Positions 39,957 to 51,288 of a stretch of 64,000 nucleotides of DNA are shown here, in pieces; within the stretch, counting starts at the first letter, position 1, and each line of letters starts with the position of its first letter. A program made the translations under genes and the position numbers. Source of the stretch: Aurantiochytrium sp. KH105 (lineage: Eukaryota; Sar; Bigyra; Thraustochytrida; Thraustochytriidae); the NCBI GenBank assembly GCA_003116975.1, contig BGKB01000184.1, forward strand, positions 1-64,000, given 5' to 3'. The notes below the pieces were generated by a model. The model worked only from the letters and a program-made list of their open reading frames with translations. It did not search any database and was not told the DNA's origin.

Positions 39957-42900
39957 TTAGGCCTGAGAGTGATGATGCGGGTCGAGCGACTGCAGACTAT
40001 GCCATCTTTCGAAACAACTTGTACTTTGCGAAGAGGTTTTATGATTCACCTGGCAATGAAGAGCAACCTTGCAGATGGAGCATTCACGGGTGGCTTGGGA
40101 ACCGGGCCCACAAAGCGCACAAACACTCACTTTTGGCGAGCCATTGTCATACAAACCTAGCGAAACAGACTGATGAGGTAGGTTTGAACAAAGTCTCACG
40201 CGTCTTCCGTGCTCGTCGGTATCAAACCACTTCCGACGCTTCTTTGCACGTTTTCCAGGACAACGAGCCACAATCGCGTGAGCCATGTCCAAGGAGATTT
40301 CCGAAGTACTTGAGACTGCGGAGTCACTAGCTACTGGCGAAGGCACTCGTGTTTGAGACGTTGGGGTTGAAACTTGGAGTCCTAAAAAATCCGTGCTATG
40401 CTTCGTGAACTGCATTGCAAGGTCCATCACAAAGGCGTCCACAGTCAGCGCCTCGTTGCATGCTCTACGGAAAGACTCGAGTGAGTCCCATTGGAAGTCA
40501 AAGGTGCCGTTCGACTTGGTGCATGCGTGAACGACCCTGAAAATGATGAAGGAGTTGACCACTAATTGTAAAATCCCACGTAATGCGACTTTCTGCTGAA
40601 GATTTGTGCGAAATGATCCTCTTGAATCGATGTCGGCGACGAACCGGGAATGGCCGTCCATTTCGCCTTTCATTGTGTTGTTGACAACCTGTGCGAGGCT
40701 TTTGAAGACGCGGATAGGACGAAGTGGGCCTTTCTGGACTTTCCGCCGAAGCGCACGCCAGAGACGAATATGCGACGAGATTATGGCGCGATGTTCCTCA
40801 TTGAAATAAGCGGCAGGAGGAGACGGGGGGGGAGTGTCGTCCTCGAGACCAACATACGCCCACGAAAATAGGTTTCCGAACCGCATAAGAGCCGCCTTAT
40901 ATGCGCTCCGTACACTTCGTGGAACCCGCACGAGACACGCAAAGAGGACCTCGGTGACGCTCCCTTCAACATAAAGGACTGCATCAATGTCAAGGACCAT
41001 GGCCTGGTGAAGAACTTGTCCTCGATGTTGATCCGGAATGATCGACCACCAAAGATCATCACCGACCTTGCAGGAGAAGTAGCGGCCCCTTTGCTGTTGA
41101 ATCTTTGTTGCTCGTTCGAGCGATTCATTTGCTGACCTCGTTTTGATCTCGACACTTGCAAGAGTTTGACTTGTGCTCGGACCCTTGCCGGGCGCCGTCA
41201 ATTGCGCGACGGCATCACTGGAGACGGCCAGGAATGGTTCTCTTTCTCGCGAAACCAAGCCGACCTTAAAGATATGGCGGCACCAAACCTGGTTCTGTAT
41301 GGATTTGAAAAGATTGGCCTTGTTAATGGTTCCTGTCTTCATTTGCTTTGTCACGACTACGCACGAGAAAAACCAAGAGGCCATAAGCGACTCTGCCGCA
41401 GCACGAAAAACCTCGTTCGGGTTATTCTCCACTGCTGTGTCGAAGGCTTCAATGCCTTCCTGAAAACTCTCATCATCTGCTTCCTCAAGATCGCCACGAT
41501 TGTCCTCTAAGTCGCTAGTAACGGACTCGGCGTCGTTGTCATCGAGCTCAGCAGTGCTGGCGCCGTCGCCGTCGTGGTCTTCAGCTTCGTTCTCAGCATC
41601 CCCAGAATCTCCATCGGAGTCCTCGTTCGATGCTTCGCTGCCAGCGTCCTCGTGGACTCTGCTGGCACCCTCAGGGCTGACGGACGAATCGCTGTTGTCA
41701 TCGTCGGACGTTCTTTCATTGATGCGATGGACATCCCACGCAGTCTTCAATAAAAAGCGGCGTGCCTCCGGAGATTGGCGTGCGAGGAGGTGACTAGTTG
41801 TACCAGTGAGAACCATCGTCCGGAGCACAGACCAGTCCGCGCAACGTTGCCAACACGTAAGGGGAAGCACCCCACGAGACTTGAGAGCTTGCTCCATTGT
41901 TCGTAATGCCACAGACTTGCTGTTTGTGTTGCACGGGTGAAAGAGAACATCTTTGGACAGCCGGGTCCCATTTGGAAAGTCCAAGGGCTCCATGCAAATC
42001 GTACGTGGAAGCTTCTTCTCGTGGCTAAATCCACTCGTCACAAAGCGAAGTACTCTGGTCGTCTTCTCGGTAGCACGGGCTTGAGAGTCTCTGAAAGCAA
42101 TTGCCATGAGCGACTTTCTTGAGGTTCCTTCACCCACGCTCGAGGTTGCTGCGTATAATTCACGGCCCAGGAGTGGCGCATCGTCGATGACAAAGTTCGG
42201 GTCGAAATCAGAAACCTTGGCGCTGATCGCCCTTGCCTTGACATTCTCAAGCGTTTCGCGTTGGCGGCCAAACTTTCCTCGCGCAGGATTCTCTCGCGAC
42301 GCAGACTTCTCTTGCGACGAAGTATTCTCTTGCGACGAGGCATTCACTTGCGACGAAGCGCGGCTCTCGTTGATGTCGCGGCGTTGGGCGCGCTCTTTCG
42401 CCAATTTCTTTTCAGCGCTCTCAACCTTCTTCAGGGCCGCATCTAAGGGGACGAAAGGGTCGCCCGCTGTGTTGGAAGTCATGAGGAACCACGCACCACG
42501 AGCAAGAATCGCCGACCACAGCTTACTCTTACTATATCCGCGGTCGGCCGTCATGCCGACGGATCGAAGTGATCCGCGTTGACCATTGAAGACATCAACA
42601 TCGATGAGGAGACGTTCCACGGTTGCAGCTTGATTGTATTCCCTGCCATTGTGCCGGACAGCGTGCATGATGCGAAGAAGAGAGTCGGCAACTGCATCAT
42701 TCTTGACGCCGTCCTTCCCGGCCTCGTGCACCTCTTTTGAGCGGGTTCCCACGAGCTCATCATCTATGACGAGTATGCTGTCGTGCGACGCGGTTAGTTT
42801 ACGCGTGCTGACAAAGAGGGACTGTTCAAAGTGTCTCATGCTCTCCACCAAGTCCGTGCTCGGTCCAAATGTCGCTCCGCTCGTCTGGAAGCTGGAAGGG

Positions 42901-43496
42901 TCGATTGCACTCACGTGCTTTAAAATCTGCTTGAAACGCTCAAGGGGAAGCGGGTGCCCTTGCCCAAGAGTAACTTGAAGCCACATCATGCCAGCGCTCC
43001 TAGATAGGGTGGTCATCTGGAAGAAAATAAGAGCCCCCACGAACCGCAGGAACTCGGCTTCATCAACCCTTTCTACGTCAGGGTCAAGTCTGCGAATACC
43101 TTCGTTGATGGAAGGGACCATTCGCGAAACAACCCTGCCCATGACGAGATACGCGACGTGCATTGCTTTGATCCTGGAGGCATTCTCGACGTTGCGAAAC
43201 AACGTCTTCCCTTCGGTTGTTACATGATCATGAATGTCTTTGCACTGACGCTTGAGCCCAGGCAGGAAAATCTGCGAACGTACATCCGCTGAATACTCCA
43301 ATTCATACGTGTTTGGAGATGGCAAGAGTGTCCAAGCCGTCTGCGTAGGAGTCGGCTCTGACGCTTGACTTGCTGCACCAGAAGGTGCGGCCTCGACAGT
43401 CTTTCGTTTGCGAGGCGTGTAGTTCTTGCAGCCACGAAACGACGAGCGCTTGTGACCGGTCTCTCCGCAGCTTGCGCACGTCAATTGCTGCGACAT
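39957..43496 (-). mobile_element. piggyBac-type transposase with nested PD-(D/E)XK nuclease
   Basis: One uninterrupted 1179-residue frame, ATG at 43496. Order: an N-terminal zinc knuckle CASCGETGHKRSSFRGC (about 7-23); a DDE_Tnp_1_7 fold with D245 in LVIDDELVGTRS and D318 in MTADRGYSKSKL, the piggyBac D268 and D346 equivalents; a CADWSVLRTMVLTGTTSH strand near 553; a strongly acidic linker (about 590-680); a nuclease with D761 in AVSSDAV, E783 and K785 in VEIKT and a GQVLHQAMVLD helix near 812, as in YqaJ/lambda exonuclease; then a return to piggyBac sequence, NNTMKGEMDGHS with D947 matching the third catalytic Asp; and a C-terminal Cys/His domain (CALCGPGSQ...CSICK...SCFERWH) like the piggyBac Cys-rich domain. 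The position equivalent to piggyBac D450 is Ser. Codons are less GC-biased than the neighbours. The frame looks whole; ends of the element are not identified, so it may be mobile or domesticated. Confidence 0.85.
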
Positions 43497-44384
43497 CCCA
43501 CCGGCGACAGGCGCACGCGAGCTTGCTCGAGGCAGCTTACGGTTAGGCTGCGCCAAGCGCAACTTCGCCCCAGCTCGTGCAGAACCACGCTACCTGTGCT
43601 CACGCACAAGGACGGCAATGGACTGCGACGAAGCCCGGGTGGACGCACGACCCGCTCTCGCCCGTTGGGCCCTGCACGCGCTCAAACTCTTGGGGGATCG
43701 CTCGCGCGCAACGTGAGCGACCTTCTCCAGCGTCCGCGGTTAGGTTGGGGTTCTGTGTGCTGAGGCTTGGCTTATATCTCTTGACAACTCAAGCGGGAAC
43801 AAAGATAATTACTTCTGCACAACCCCAAAACAAATCTGGATAATTCAAGAGAACATGCGTAGAGAGAGATGTAGGGTTCGTATAGTGTTCCCTAGCCCGT
43901 CCATTTGCAGCACCGGCCGGTGAGATAGATGCACAAGAGGCTCAGATGTGCAAATAGTGCGCATACCTTGAGCAGTTGTAGAAAAACCCAGACCAGTGCA
44001 CACAAAGCAGCATTGTGATGAATTGATCGTCTTTCCCCGCAGACTTGCCGGAGCGCGGCTTCCCGAGATAAGATGCTTTCCCAATCTCCTGGACGTCAGT
44101 CACTTGCGCTTCCAAGAGCGCAAAGATGTCAACTGGCCGTTTAGAGACGCACACTAGATTAGTCGCGCTAACAGCGCGAAGGGTGCCCTCGACAAGCTTT
44201 TCTCGCACACCTGCTCGACGGCGAGCATCTTCATTTGATTCGTTAGAGCAGCGGCGTCAGGCACACTGGCAAGAAGCAGACGATGCTGCTGTTGATCGGT
44301 TCTCGATGCTTTGACGCTTGGCACTCGACGCACGACGCTCAAAGACAAACGCTCAGCGCGCCGCTAAAGGCGGGAGGAGCTTGT
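43497..44384. other. Intergenic with a possible coding remnant on the minus strand
   Basis: 888 bases between two minus-strand genes, containing the start side of the transposase gene. No TTAA. Minus-strand positions about 44200-43965 carry a protein-like stretch described separately. Confidence 0.5.
43965..44202 (-). pseudogene. Possible exon or gene remnant, family unknown
   Basis: About 79 codons of balanced composition with TLRAVSATNLVCVSKRPVDI and FALLEAQVTDVQEIGKASYL, in a region otherwise without genes. It is preceded on the sense strand by a CTAAC and an AGCAG|GT acceptor-like site and followed by AAG|GTATGC, which looks like a donor. Upstream, a second frame (44348-44205) is also protein-like, so the piece could be an exon or a frameshifted relic. 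No start codon is attached. I recognise no family, and it could belong to the neighbouring transposon. Confidence 0.3.
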
Positions 44385-47300
44385 TTAGCCAGCGAGGTTT
44401 CGGCGACGAGCAATAGGGGTGACGGCCTTGAGCCCCTGGCGTGTGGCCTTCTTGTGGTAGTGCATGAGCACAAGCGACGAGTGTTTGGCACGACGCAATT
44501 CATCGAATTGGATACTATTGTGCTTGCAAATGTCGAGAAACTCCATGCGCGTGTCAAAGATGCCCGGAGGGAGAACTGGATCCGGGTCGCTTGTGTCGTC
44601 CGTGAGCAGCACCCCACCCAGGTCCGTGACCTTGGGAGGCAGTGCATTCTCGGCTGAGCCGCCATTGGCAGCCGATGGTCCTTGAAGAGGAGAAGCCTCA
44701 TTCAAAGTCAGGACGAGAAAGTTTTCGGACATTGGCTTGATGGCTGCCGCGAGCCGACGCATGAGCCAATCATTGCGTTGCTGCGGCGAGGCAAAGCCCT
44801 TATGAAGATCTGCGTCTTCCAGATCCACGGTCGGCGCTACCTTCCACATTGGGGACCGCACTGCCTCCAGAGTTCCGCCCTTACCCTCGGGAGCCACCGC
44901 GGGAATTGAAGACGCTGTCGGTTTGACCGTGGTGGAAGCGTTGCCGGCCGTCGCCACCGTTGTGGCCCCTGCAGCCGCAGCCGCGTTGTCACCCGTTGCC
45001 GCTCCCGTAGAATTCTGTGAATTTTGTGTTGCAGACGTTGCACGAGCATTGGCATTAGCGTTTTTGCCAGGGCCTTGCAGGAGTGTAGCATGCGTTCGCA
45101 CGCCCCAGACTTCACGCCACCATACAGCAATCTGCTCGTCGACAGAAGACTGGAGCCGGTTGTCCGCGCCATCGCGAGGATTCCGCAAAATGTTCAACAG
45201 TGACTCCACCTCGTTCGGAAGATAATCGCCATAGAAATAAGGCACAGTCTCGATCGGAAATTGAATTTGGGACGGCCCAAAAGTGCCCGCCATAACCGCA
45301 GTCGTTGGCGACGTTGGAGACGCTGGTCGATCTGCGCCAAAAGATTGCCCGTACGCTCCTGCATTGAGAACTGAGCTCGGTTTCCCCCCGCCTTGAATTA
45401 CCCCTCCTCCTAATCCTAACCCCCTACTTTGTGCGGCTGCTGCACTGGGCTTGCCCGGACCATAGAGACCACCGCCGCCTGCTGCAATTGATGGCACGGC
45501 TGAAGCAGGCGGCCCTGGCGCCGCTGGTGGACGTCGGCCTCGGGACGACCGCGTGTTGAGGAGTGGGCGAAATTGCGAAAGGTGTTTGTCGTAATAATTT
45601 GTCTCGGCCAAGACCACGCCTTCGTCCTTGCATGTTTGGACAATCTGCGCGTACCACTTGCGTAAACGCTCAATACCAGGCGAACGCTGCCACTTGGGAT
45701 GGCAATAGAGAATGTAGGCATCTCCGCGCTGCGGCGGGCAAGCCCAAATGTAACATGTCTCAAAGCCTCGCGCCTTGCACCAACGAAAGTAGCTCACCAT
45801 CACTTCTTGATACAGTGCCGTGCGCAGACCTGCAGGCTCAATGTACGCCACTGAATCAAGGTACGAGACGTAAATACAGCCTTTGTTGGGCGCAGGACAA
45901 CTGGCGCCATACTCTTGCACATAGAGAACAAAGCACAGCACATCAATTCCATCGATGCGTCGAAAGAGCAGCACCGTCTTGGACCGGCACGGAAAACGCC
46001 GCGCAAAATCGGTCCCAGCATACGCGTCCCCACACGATTTGCGTTGCGCTTCGATCCAACGCAATGCTCTTGCCTCATACTCGGTGACGACATCTCGGCT
46101 CGAAACCACGCGCAAAGTGATTGAGTCTGCAAACTCTTGCGACGCTTGCGCACACGCCACCTTGCGCACCTGGTCCTCGAGGTAAGCGCCCATGGCTGTG
46201 TGCGGTAAAGAGTCTGCCCAAGGGTCGGCATCACGCAATACGCCCTGCACCGTTTCCTGCGGCGAAGACTTGTTGACGCTCCCGCCGTTGGCCTCTCCTC
46301 CATTGCCAGCGTTCACGTTACCGCTTTCCTCGGACCGCTGCCGTTTCGCAGGCTGATCCTCGATGGCTTCCAATTGCCTCTTTTCACCGACGACCTGAGT
46401 AGGAGCAGCCACTTCCGCGCTTTGCGCAGAAACGGCAAGGTCGGCGGGGGCGGCAGAGGCGGTGACGGAGGGATCTTCCTTTTCTTCTGCAGCGTTTGTA
46501 ATTTGTTGCGCAGGAATGGAAGTGTTCGCCTCCGTTGCGGCGTTTGTTGAAAGGTGCCGTACGCTCGACTTCAGGCCACGCGACGCGGCGACGCAAATGG
46601 CGCAGCGGAAAAGTGTCCCGCTACGCACAATTGAGGAGTGAAAAAGGGAACAGATCTGGTGGACTCTTCGACTACAGTTACCACATTGAGCCCAGGGTTC
46701 ACGATAGACGTCATTGTTCACACGCCGCTCCAATTCGCTCTTGCGCATGGGTTGGCCGAGCACACCCAAAAAGTGCTCTGGCAGAGCCGTGTAGCAGCGG
46801 TTGCACCAGTGTTGCCCCCGGTCGCCGCCAAAGCGATAGTAGACAGCATTTCGATTGATGCGCGCTTTGCACGGCGCGCTGCAGCGAAGTGCGGGTTCCT
46901 GAAAGTGCAGACAGCCACGACCGCACAGCTCGCAAGTGGCGCCCTTGCACGACTCGCACGAGTGCGTGGCGGCGGCCGCCTCTTGCGCGCGATGTTCGGC
47001 CAAGAGCTTGTCAAAGTCTGCGTGGAAGGCCTTGTTTAGTTTCTTTGCTGCCTGGTGGACCGCAAATCGCGGAGGATTAAAGAGCATTGCGTTGCTAAAC
47101 ACAAGCTCCACGTCACGTCCAAAGGCCTCCAAGTCTGCGTACTCGTGTCTCTGCAATTTTTTTCGCATTGTACCAAGATCCATTGGAGACTTGACAACGT
47201 CAAAGTATGTGGGAAGTTGGAGAGCTACAGGATCGACCGGATTGTTAAAGATGCCTCGGTTCATCTTGTGCTCGTAGAGCCTACGTAGGAGCAAGGTTAG

Positions 47301-47787
47301 CGGCGTAAAGACGCGGTTGCTTTCCTTGCCCAAGTCCTCAAGGTGGTGTTTCAAGTCCTCATCACTCATGAGGGCGCCCCCAACAACAGAGAGGGCCTGG
47401 ACCTCTTCCCGGGACAGCGCGCGCGGTCGCCGTTTTTCCACTACGTTTTCGGGACTCTTGGCGTTATCCTCGGGTGGTTTGAGGGGTACAGCATTCGAGT
47501 CGGCGTTGGCATTGTTGGCAGCAGATTCCGAGGCAACACCGTTAGCGTCAGCGTCTGGGTCTTGCGCTCTGCGTGCGCTGGCCTCACTATCGGCCCATTC
47601 GCGCCACAGCCGCAACACGCTTAGCTTTTGGGCCTTGAGCGCGCTTTGCAGAGAGGTCCCCTCGAGCGGCTCCTTCTTCGTCGCCTCTCGCTCTCGCTCT
47701 CGCTCCTCTCGCTGCTGTTCTTGCTCATTTTGCTGCTGCGGCTCAGCTGCACCCGCGCTTGCAAGGGGCGCCGCTGTCGCCCGCTCG

Positions 47788-47823
<36 letters not shown>

Positions 47824-47873
47824 TGCTGCGCCGTCTCGGGCGCCGCCATGTGCGGCTCCGCCTCCTTCTCCAT
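44385..47873 (-). CDS. CBP/p300-type histone acetyltransferase
   Basis: 1162 residues, ATG at 47873 (MEKEAEPHMAAP). A poly-Gln run near 20-32 and a charged, low-complexity N-terminus precede a bromodomain at about 186-290 (PTYFDVVKSPMDLGTMRKKL; FSNAMLFNPP). A RING/PHD-type Cys/His block follows at about 300-410. The KAT11 acetyltransferase spans about 554-765, with IYVSYLDSVAYIEP (p300 D1399 equivalent), YIWACPPQRGDAYILYCHP (W1436) and RLRKWYAQIV (Y1467). A disordered Gly/Ala/Ser insert of roughly 300 residues separates this from the terminal FDTRMEFLDICKHN and LRRAKHSSLVLMH, the end of the HAT fold. It acetylates histones using acetyl-CoA in the nucleus as a co-activator. The ZZ and TAZ2 domains that normally follow are absent, as are KIX and TAZ1. 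Confidence 0.92.
47790..47826 (-). repeat. Coding (CAG)n, poly-glutamine tract
   Basis: About 11-12 CAG codons near the N-terminus of the acetyltransferase (read as CTG/TGC on the plus strand), likely polymorphic in length. Confidence 0.92.
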
Positions 47874-48041
47874 GACGGCCCTTCCTCGCGGCTGGCTGCG
47901 GACGGGGATGCGCGCGCGGGCGGGCGCGCAGGCGAGGAGCGGACGAGCGCGCGCGTCGCGGGCCTCCGACGCCGCGCGCGCACGGAGGCGCGGCGAGCCA
48001 AGAGAAGATAGGCGTCTGCGTCCCTCCCTCTTCCCCTCTCC

Positions 48042-48056
48042 CTCTCTCTCTCTCTC
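48042..48056 (-). promoter_or_regulatory. GA tract upstream of the HAT gene
   Basis: Reads (GA)7 on the minus, coding strand, about 170 bases before the ATG at 47873. Same orientation rule as the GA tracts before 8314 and 26726. Confidence 0.4.
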
Positions 48057-48255
48057 AAATAGCGTCGTCAAGTATTTTATCTAGCTCCATCTCGGCCCCG
48101 TCTCGAGTCGCCTGCGCTGAGACAGTTCGGAGCAGACCGCCATCGCGCCCGACCCTCGCGCCCGAGGCAGGGGTGGAGCGGAGCGGAGCGAGCGGAGCGG
48201 AGCGAGGGCCAAAGCTTTGGCCGTCGCGCGACGTCGCGACGAGAAGAGCGTCGGT

Positions 48256-48283
48256 GGTGATCTGATCTGATCTGATCTGATCG
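48256..48283. repeat. (TGATC) pentanucleotide repeat
   Basis: Five tandem TGATC units between divergent genes. Confidence 0.9.
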
Positions 48284-48603
48284 TCAGCGGCTGCGGCGAC
48301 GTCATCAGCGCCGCGACCGTCACCGAGCTCTCTCTCGCTGTGTGAAGGCGCTCAGGCTTGCGGGCAGCCGAGAGGAGCAGCGGCGCGAGCGGAAACGCGG
48401 AATCGCGAAGAAGAAGCTGGCCAGTCTTCCGTAGTTTGAACGCCAGGACACCCGGAAAGTTTCGGCTCGGCGAGCACGTGGGGAGACGAAGCGACCCAAA
48501 CCCACCCTCCTCCTTGTACTCGAATTTGTGAGCTCGTTCCTCGCATCTTTCGAGAGCAGACTAGCGCGGGAGCAACCGGTCGGCAGGTAGAGAGACGAGC
48601 AAG

Positions 48604-50124
48604 ATGAGCTTTTTCAAGGAGGTCCAGGGGCTCCGGGCATGGAAAAATCCGAACGTGCGTGCAGCGCTCATGTACACGGCGACGTACTCTTTCGCCCTTG
48701 GGCTCTGGGGAACCTCGGTGCTCAGCGGGTATCTCAAGACAATCCCTCCCGGCAAGAACACCCTCGTAGGCATTGCTGAAGGCCTCCAGGGCGCTGTGCA
48801 AGCAATGGCCGCCCTCCCAAGCGGATACATGGGCGACAAGTACGGTCGCGAACGCGTTCTGCGCGTTGCCAGCGGCGTTGGCGTCCTCACCGTGTGCGTG
48901 TTCATCGTGACGTTAGCTGTTGGTGCATCGTACGACAACGTCCCAGACAGTGGTGTCATTGAATACGTGCTCATGTGTATTGCGCTCGGCATGTTCGGCT
49001 TTTTCGACGGATCTAGCAGCGGCTCATTGGAGGCACTCTTTCACGACTCCTTGCATACGGAAGAAAGGCCTGTGGTAACGACGGCCAAGTTTATCGCTCG
49101 AGTGCTTTTCCGCGCGACCGGGCCGTGTCTGTCTGCAGTTCTCTTTGTGCTCATCGGTGACACCTGGACGCGTCCTCAGCTGCGCACCGTTTTCTACGTG
49201 GGCATCGGACTCACTCTCATTCCAGCCATGTTGCTCTTGCTGCTTCGCGACAAGCACGCGCTTGGACACGAGAGCGAGGCCGTGCCTCAGTCTCCCGAGT
49301 TCGGTGTTCCGGACGCCTCGGACCTCACCTATGCCGCCATCCCGACCGCCGAGATTGAGGCCGAGCAACACGCGCTGGCAGAGAGCAGAGACCATGCCTT
49401 GTCTGACGGTGACGAGCCTGTTCGCAACATTGAAGCTGCCGACGCAGATGCGCCTCTTTTGAGTCAAGAGTCTGCTGGTTCCTCCACAGCGGCAAGTCTT
49501 CGTGGCGCCAAGTTCTGGATCCCGCGCATCACGCTTGCTTGCGACGTGAGCTTTGGCCTTGCATCAGGGATGACTATTAAGTTCTTTCCGCTCTTTTTCA
49601 AGGAGGAGACTGGCATGTCGCCCGGTCAGGTCAATGCCATTTACGTCATTTCGCCCCTTGCAATTGTCATTTGCTCTGTCATCGCCACGCGTATGATCAA
49701 ATACTTTGGCCGCGTGCGTGTTCCTATTTTCTTTAGCACCTCGGGCGTCATTCTGCTCTTTGCCATGTACCAAATGGGCCAAAGCAAGGATAAGGCGCTG
49801 TGGAAGGAGCCCATGGTCATTGTGCCCATCTTTATTGTCCGCACGGCCTTCATGAACTGTTGCGCGCCGATTCGAAAGTCTATCCTCATTGACTTCGTCG
49901 ACAAATCCAGTCGCGCATGGTGGAACTCCATGGACTCAGTTTCGCAATTTTCGTGGAGCGGGAGCGCTGTTCTGGGCGGCATCCTCTGCGACAAGTACGG
50001 CTACGGTGCCAGTTTTCTCGCGACGGCCATTGTGCAGTTTATCGCCGTCTGCGTGTTTTCCATGCTGCTCTTTTACCGCGAGCGCATTGACGGCGTTGGC
50101 CAGGTTCGGCCGCAGACCTCATGA
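48604..50124 (+). CDS. Major facilitator superfamily transporter
   Basis: 506 residues, ATG at 48604. Twelve predicted membrane helices in two halves. The MFS motif A, GYMGDKYGRERV, sits in the loop between helices 2 and 3 (about 79-90). A hydrophilic acidic central loop (about 222-300, with DADAPLLSQES) separates the halves. A second, degenerate loop motif DKYGYG occurs near 463. It should move a small solute across the plasma or an organelle membrane by facilitated or ion-coupled transport. Nothing visible fixes the substrate; there is no sugar-porter signature. No signal peptide is needed or seen. Confidence 0.85.
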   Translation: MSFFKEVQGLRAWKNPNVRAALMYTATYSFALGLWGTSVLSGYLKTIPPGKNTLVGIAEGLQGAVQAMAALPSGYMGDKYGRERVLRVASGVGVLTVCVFIVTLAVGASYDNVPDSGVIEYVLMCIALGMFGFFDGSSSGSLEALFHDSLHTEERPVVTTAKFIARVLFRATGPCLSAVLFVLIGDTWTRPQLRTVFYVGIGLTLIPAMLLLLLRDKHALGHESEAVPQSPEFGVPDASDLTYAAIPTAEIEAEQHALAESRDHALSDGDEPVRNIEAADADAPLLSQESAGSSTAASLRGAKFWIPRITLACDVSFGLASGMTIKFFPLFFKEETGMSPGQVNAIYVISPLAIVICSVIATRMIKYFGRVRVPIFFSTSGVILLFAMYQMGQSKDKALWKEPMVIVPIFIVRTAFMNCCAPIRKSILIDFVDKSSRAWWNSMDSVSQFSWSGSAVLGGILCDKYGYGASFLATAIVQFIAVCVFSMLLFYRERIDGVGQVRPQTS

Positions 50125-51288
50125 GTCTTTAAAGATCTTTACACCAAGACACAAAAATCTTGCATGGGATCTTCATTCCTCCCTACCTAGCCCTCAGTCT
50201 AGTCAAAATAATAGCAGCCAGCCACAGGGAGCCTTTTCCTTTCCCACACCGTTTTGCTTCTGATCAAGAGAAAAAGAACTTGAAAAGAGAAAAATGTTAG
50301 GCCTTTTTTTTTGGAGGGTGAAAAAAAAGTACCGTTGAATCTCCTAATAGTAGTATAACAGTAGTAGTAGACACGAATGCACGCCATCATTCGTCTTCGT
50401 CTCGAACGTTGCGCCCGAAACTGACTCTGTCTGACAGTAAATAACAGAGAGACACGCTCAAGACGTCTGTCTCGTTGCGTCCAGTCTTACGCGGCCGGCT
50501 CGGAAGCAGAGCTGGCAAGCTTTCACCCCAGCATCGGCTTTTGCCAAGCAAGTTGAACTTGAAACCACCTGGCTGACAAACAGTCAGACTGTCGGTCTGC
50601 TGAACCGCCAGCGAGAGCTGCAAAGAAGAGCTGTCGACCAACAAACCGCGCGCTTTGCTTGGTCTGTGCATGCACACAAAGCTCCGTCAGCCTTGAAAGA
50701 AGCAAGTAGCATAAACCATTTCTTGGGGCAAAACTTGGCGCAAGGCCAGGCCAGGCCAGGCCGGCCAGGCTGCGACGTGGCGCAGCGGAGCGCGACGCGA
50801 CGAGGGAACGGCACGGAGCTACAAGCCAAGCGCTATACTTTGGCCCAGAACCTGATAGAAGCTTGGCTGGACGCGTGGTTGATAATACGCGTCGAGCGTC
50901 TCGGCTCAGCTGCGTCCTGGCCGTTGCGTAGTTGGCACTACCATTATTTCAAAGACTTCCTTGAGCCTAGTCAACGAGCAAGCAAGGGCGATAGCAAGGA
51001 GGTAGACACATACATTCCTGCGGCGCGACGAGCGAGACGTAGCAAGTGATTTGCAATCGGCCTTGCAGGCGCGCGATCGGCCTTGCTGGCCGGCTGGCTA
51101 ACCCCGTTGCCTTGGTCGGCTGGCCGGCACGAATCGAGCGAAGTCTTTACATAGACCAACATCATTCACCCAATACCTCAATACGGCTCGCAAGACCAAG
51201 GGTTCTTAAAGTGAAGACCGGCACGGCAGCTCGTCGCGCGCGCGAGTGAGTGCATACCGCTGCGGTCGAGGACTCGTTAATCGCAACA
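50125..51288. other. Intergenic, no gene found
   Basis: 1164 bases between two tandem plus-strand genes. Early part AT-rich with a TAGTAGTA repeat (50345-50370). Then AGGCCAGGCCAGGCC repeats (50741-50760) and a GATCGGCCTTGC motif repeated near 51055-51090. Probably the 3' side of the transporter and the promoter of the channel gene. Confidence 0.55.

Larger units (their letters stand above)
47874..48603. other. Divergent promoter region, HAT / MFS transporter
   Basis: 730 bases between divergent starts. Holds a CT run (48042-48056), which is GA on the HAT sense strand, a GGAGCG-type purine repeat (48176-48206) and a (TGATC)5 repeat (48256-48283). No gene inside. Confidence 0.55.

Noticed and set aside
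39790-43835. Weak match between left TTTTTACGGGTTGTG and right TTTTGGGGTTGTG (reverse complement) as terminal repeats
   Set aside because: Only about eight consecutive bases agree, with no target duplication beside them.
45403-45425. Telomere-like CCTAATCCTAACCCCC patch
   Set aside because: Lies inside the coding sequence of the acetyltransferase linker and is not repeated.
47317-48084. Plus-strand open frame opposite the acetyltransferase N-terminus
   Set aside because: Antisense shadow of the poly-Gln and charged region; Ser/Cys/Ala-rich product without features.
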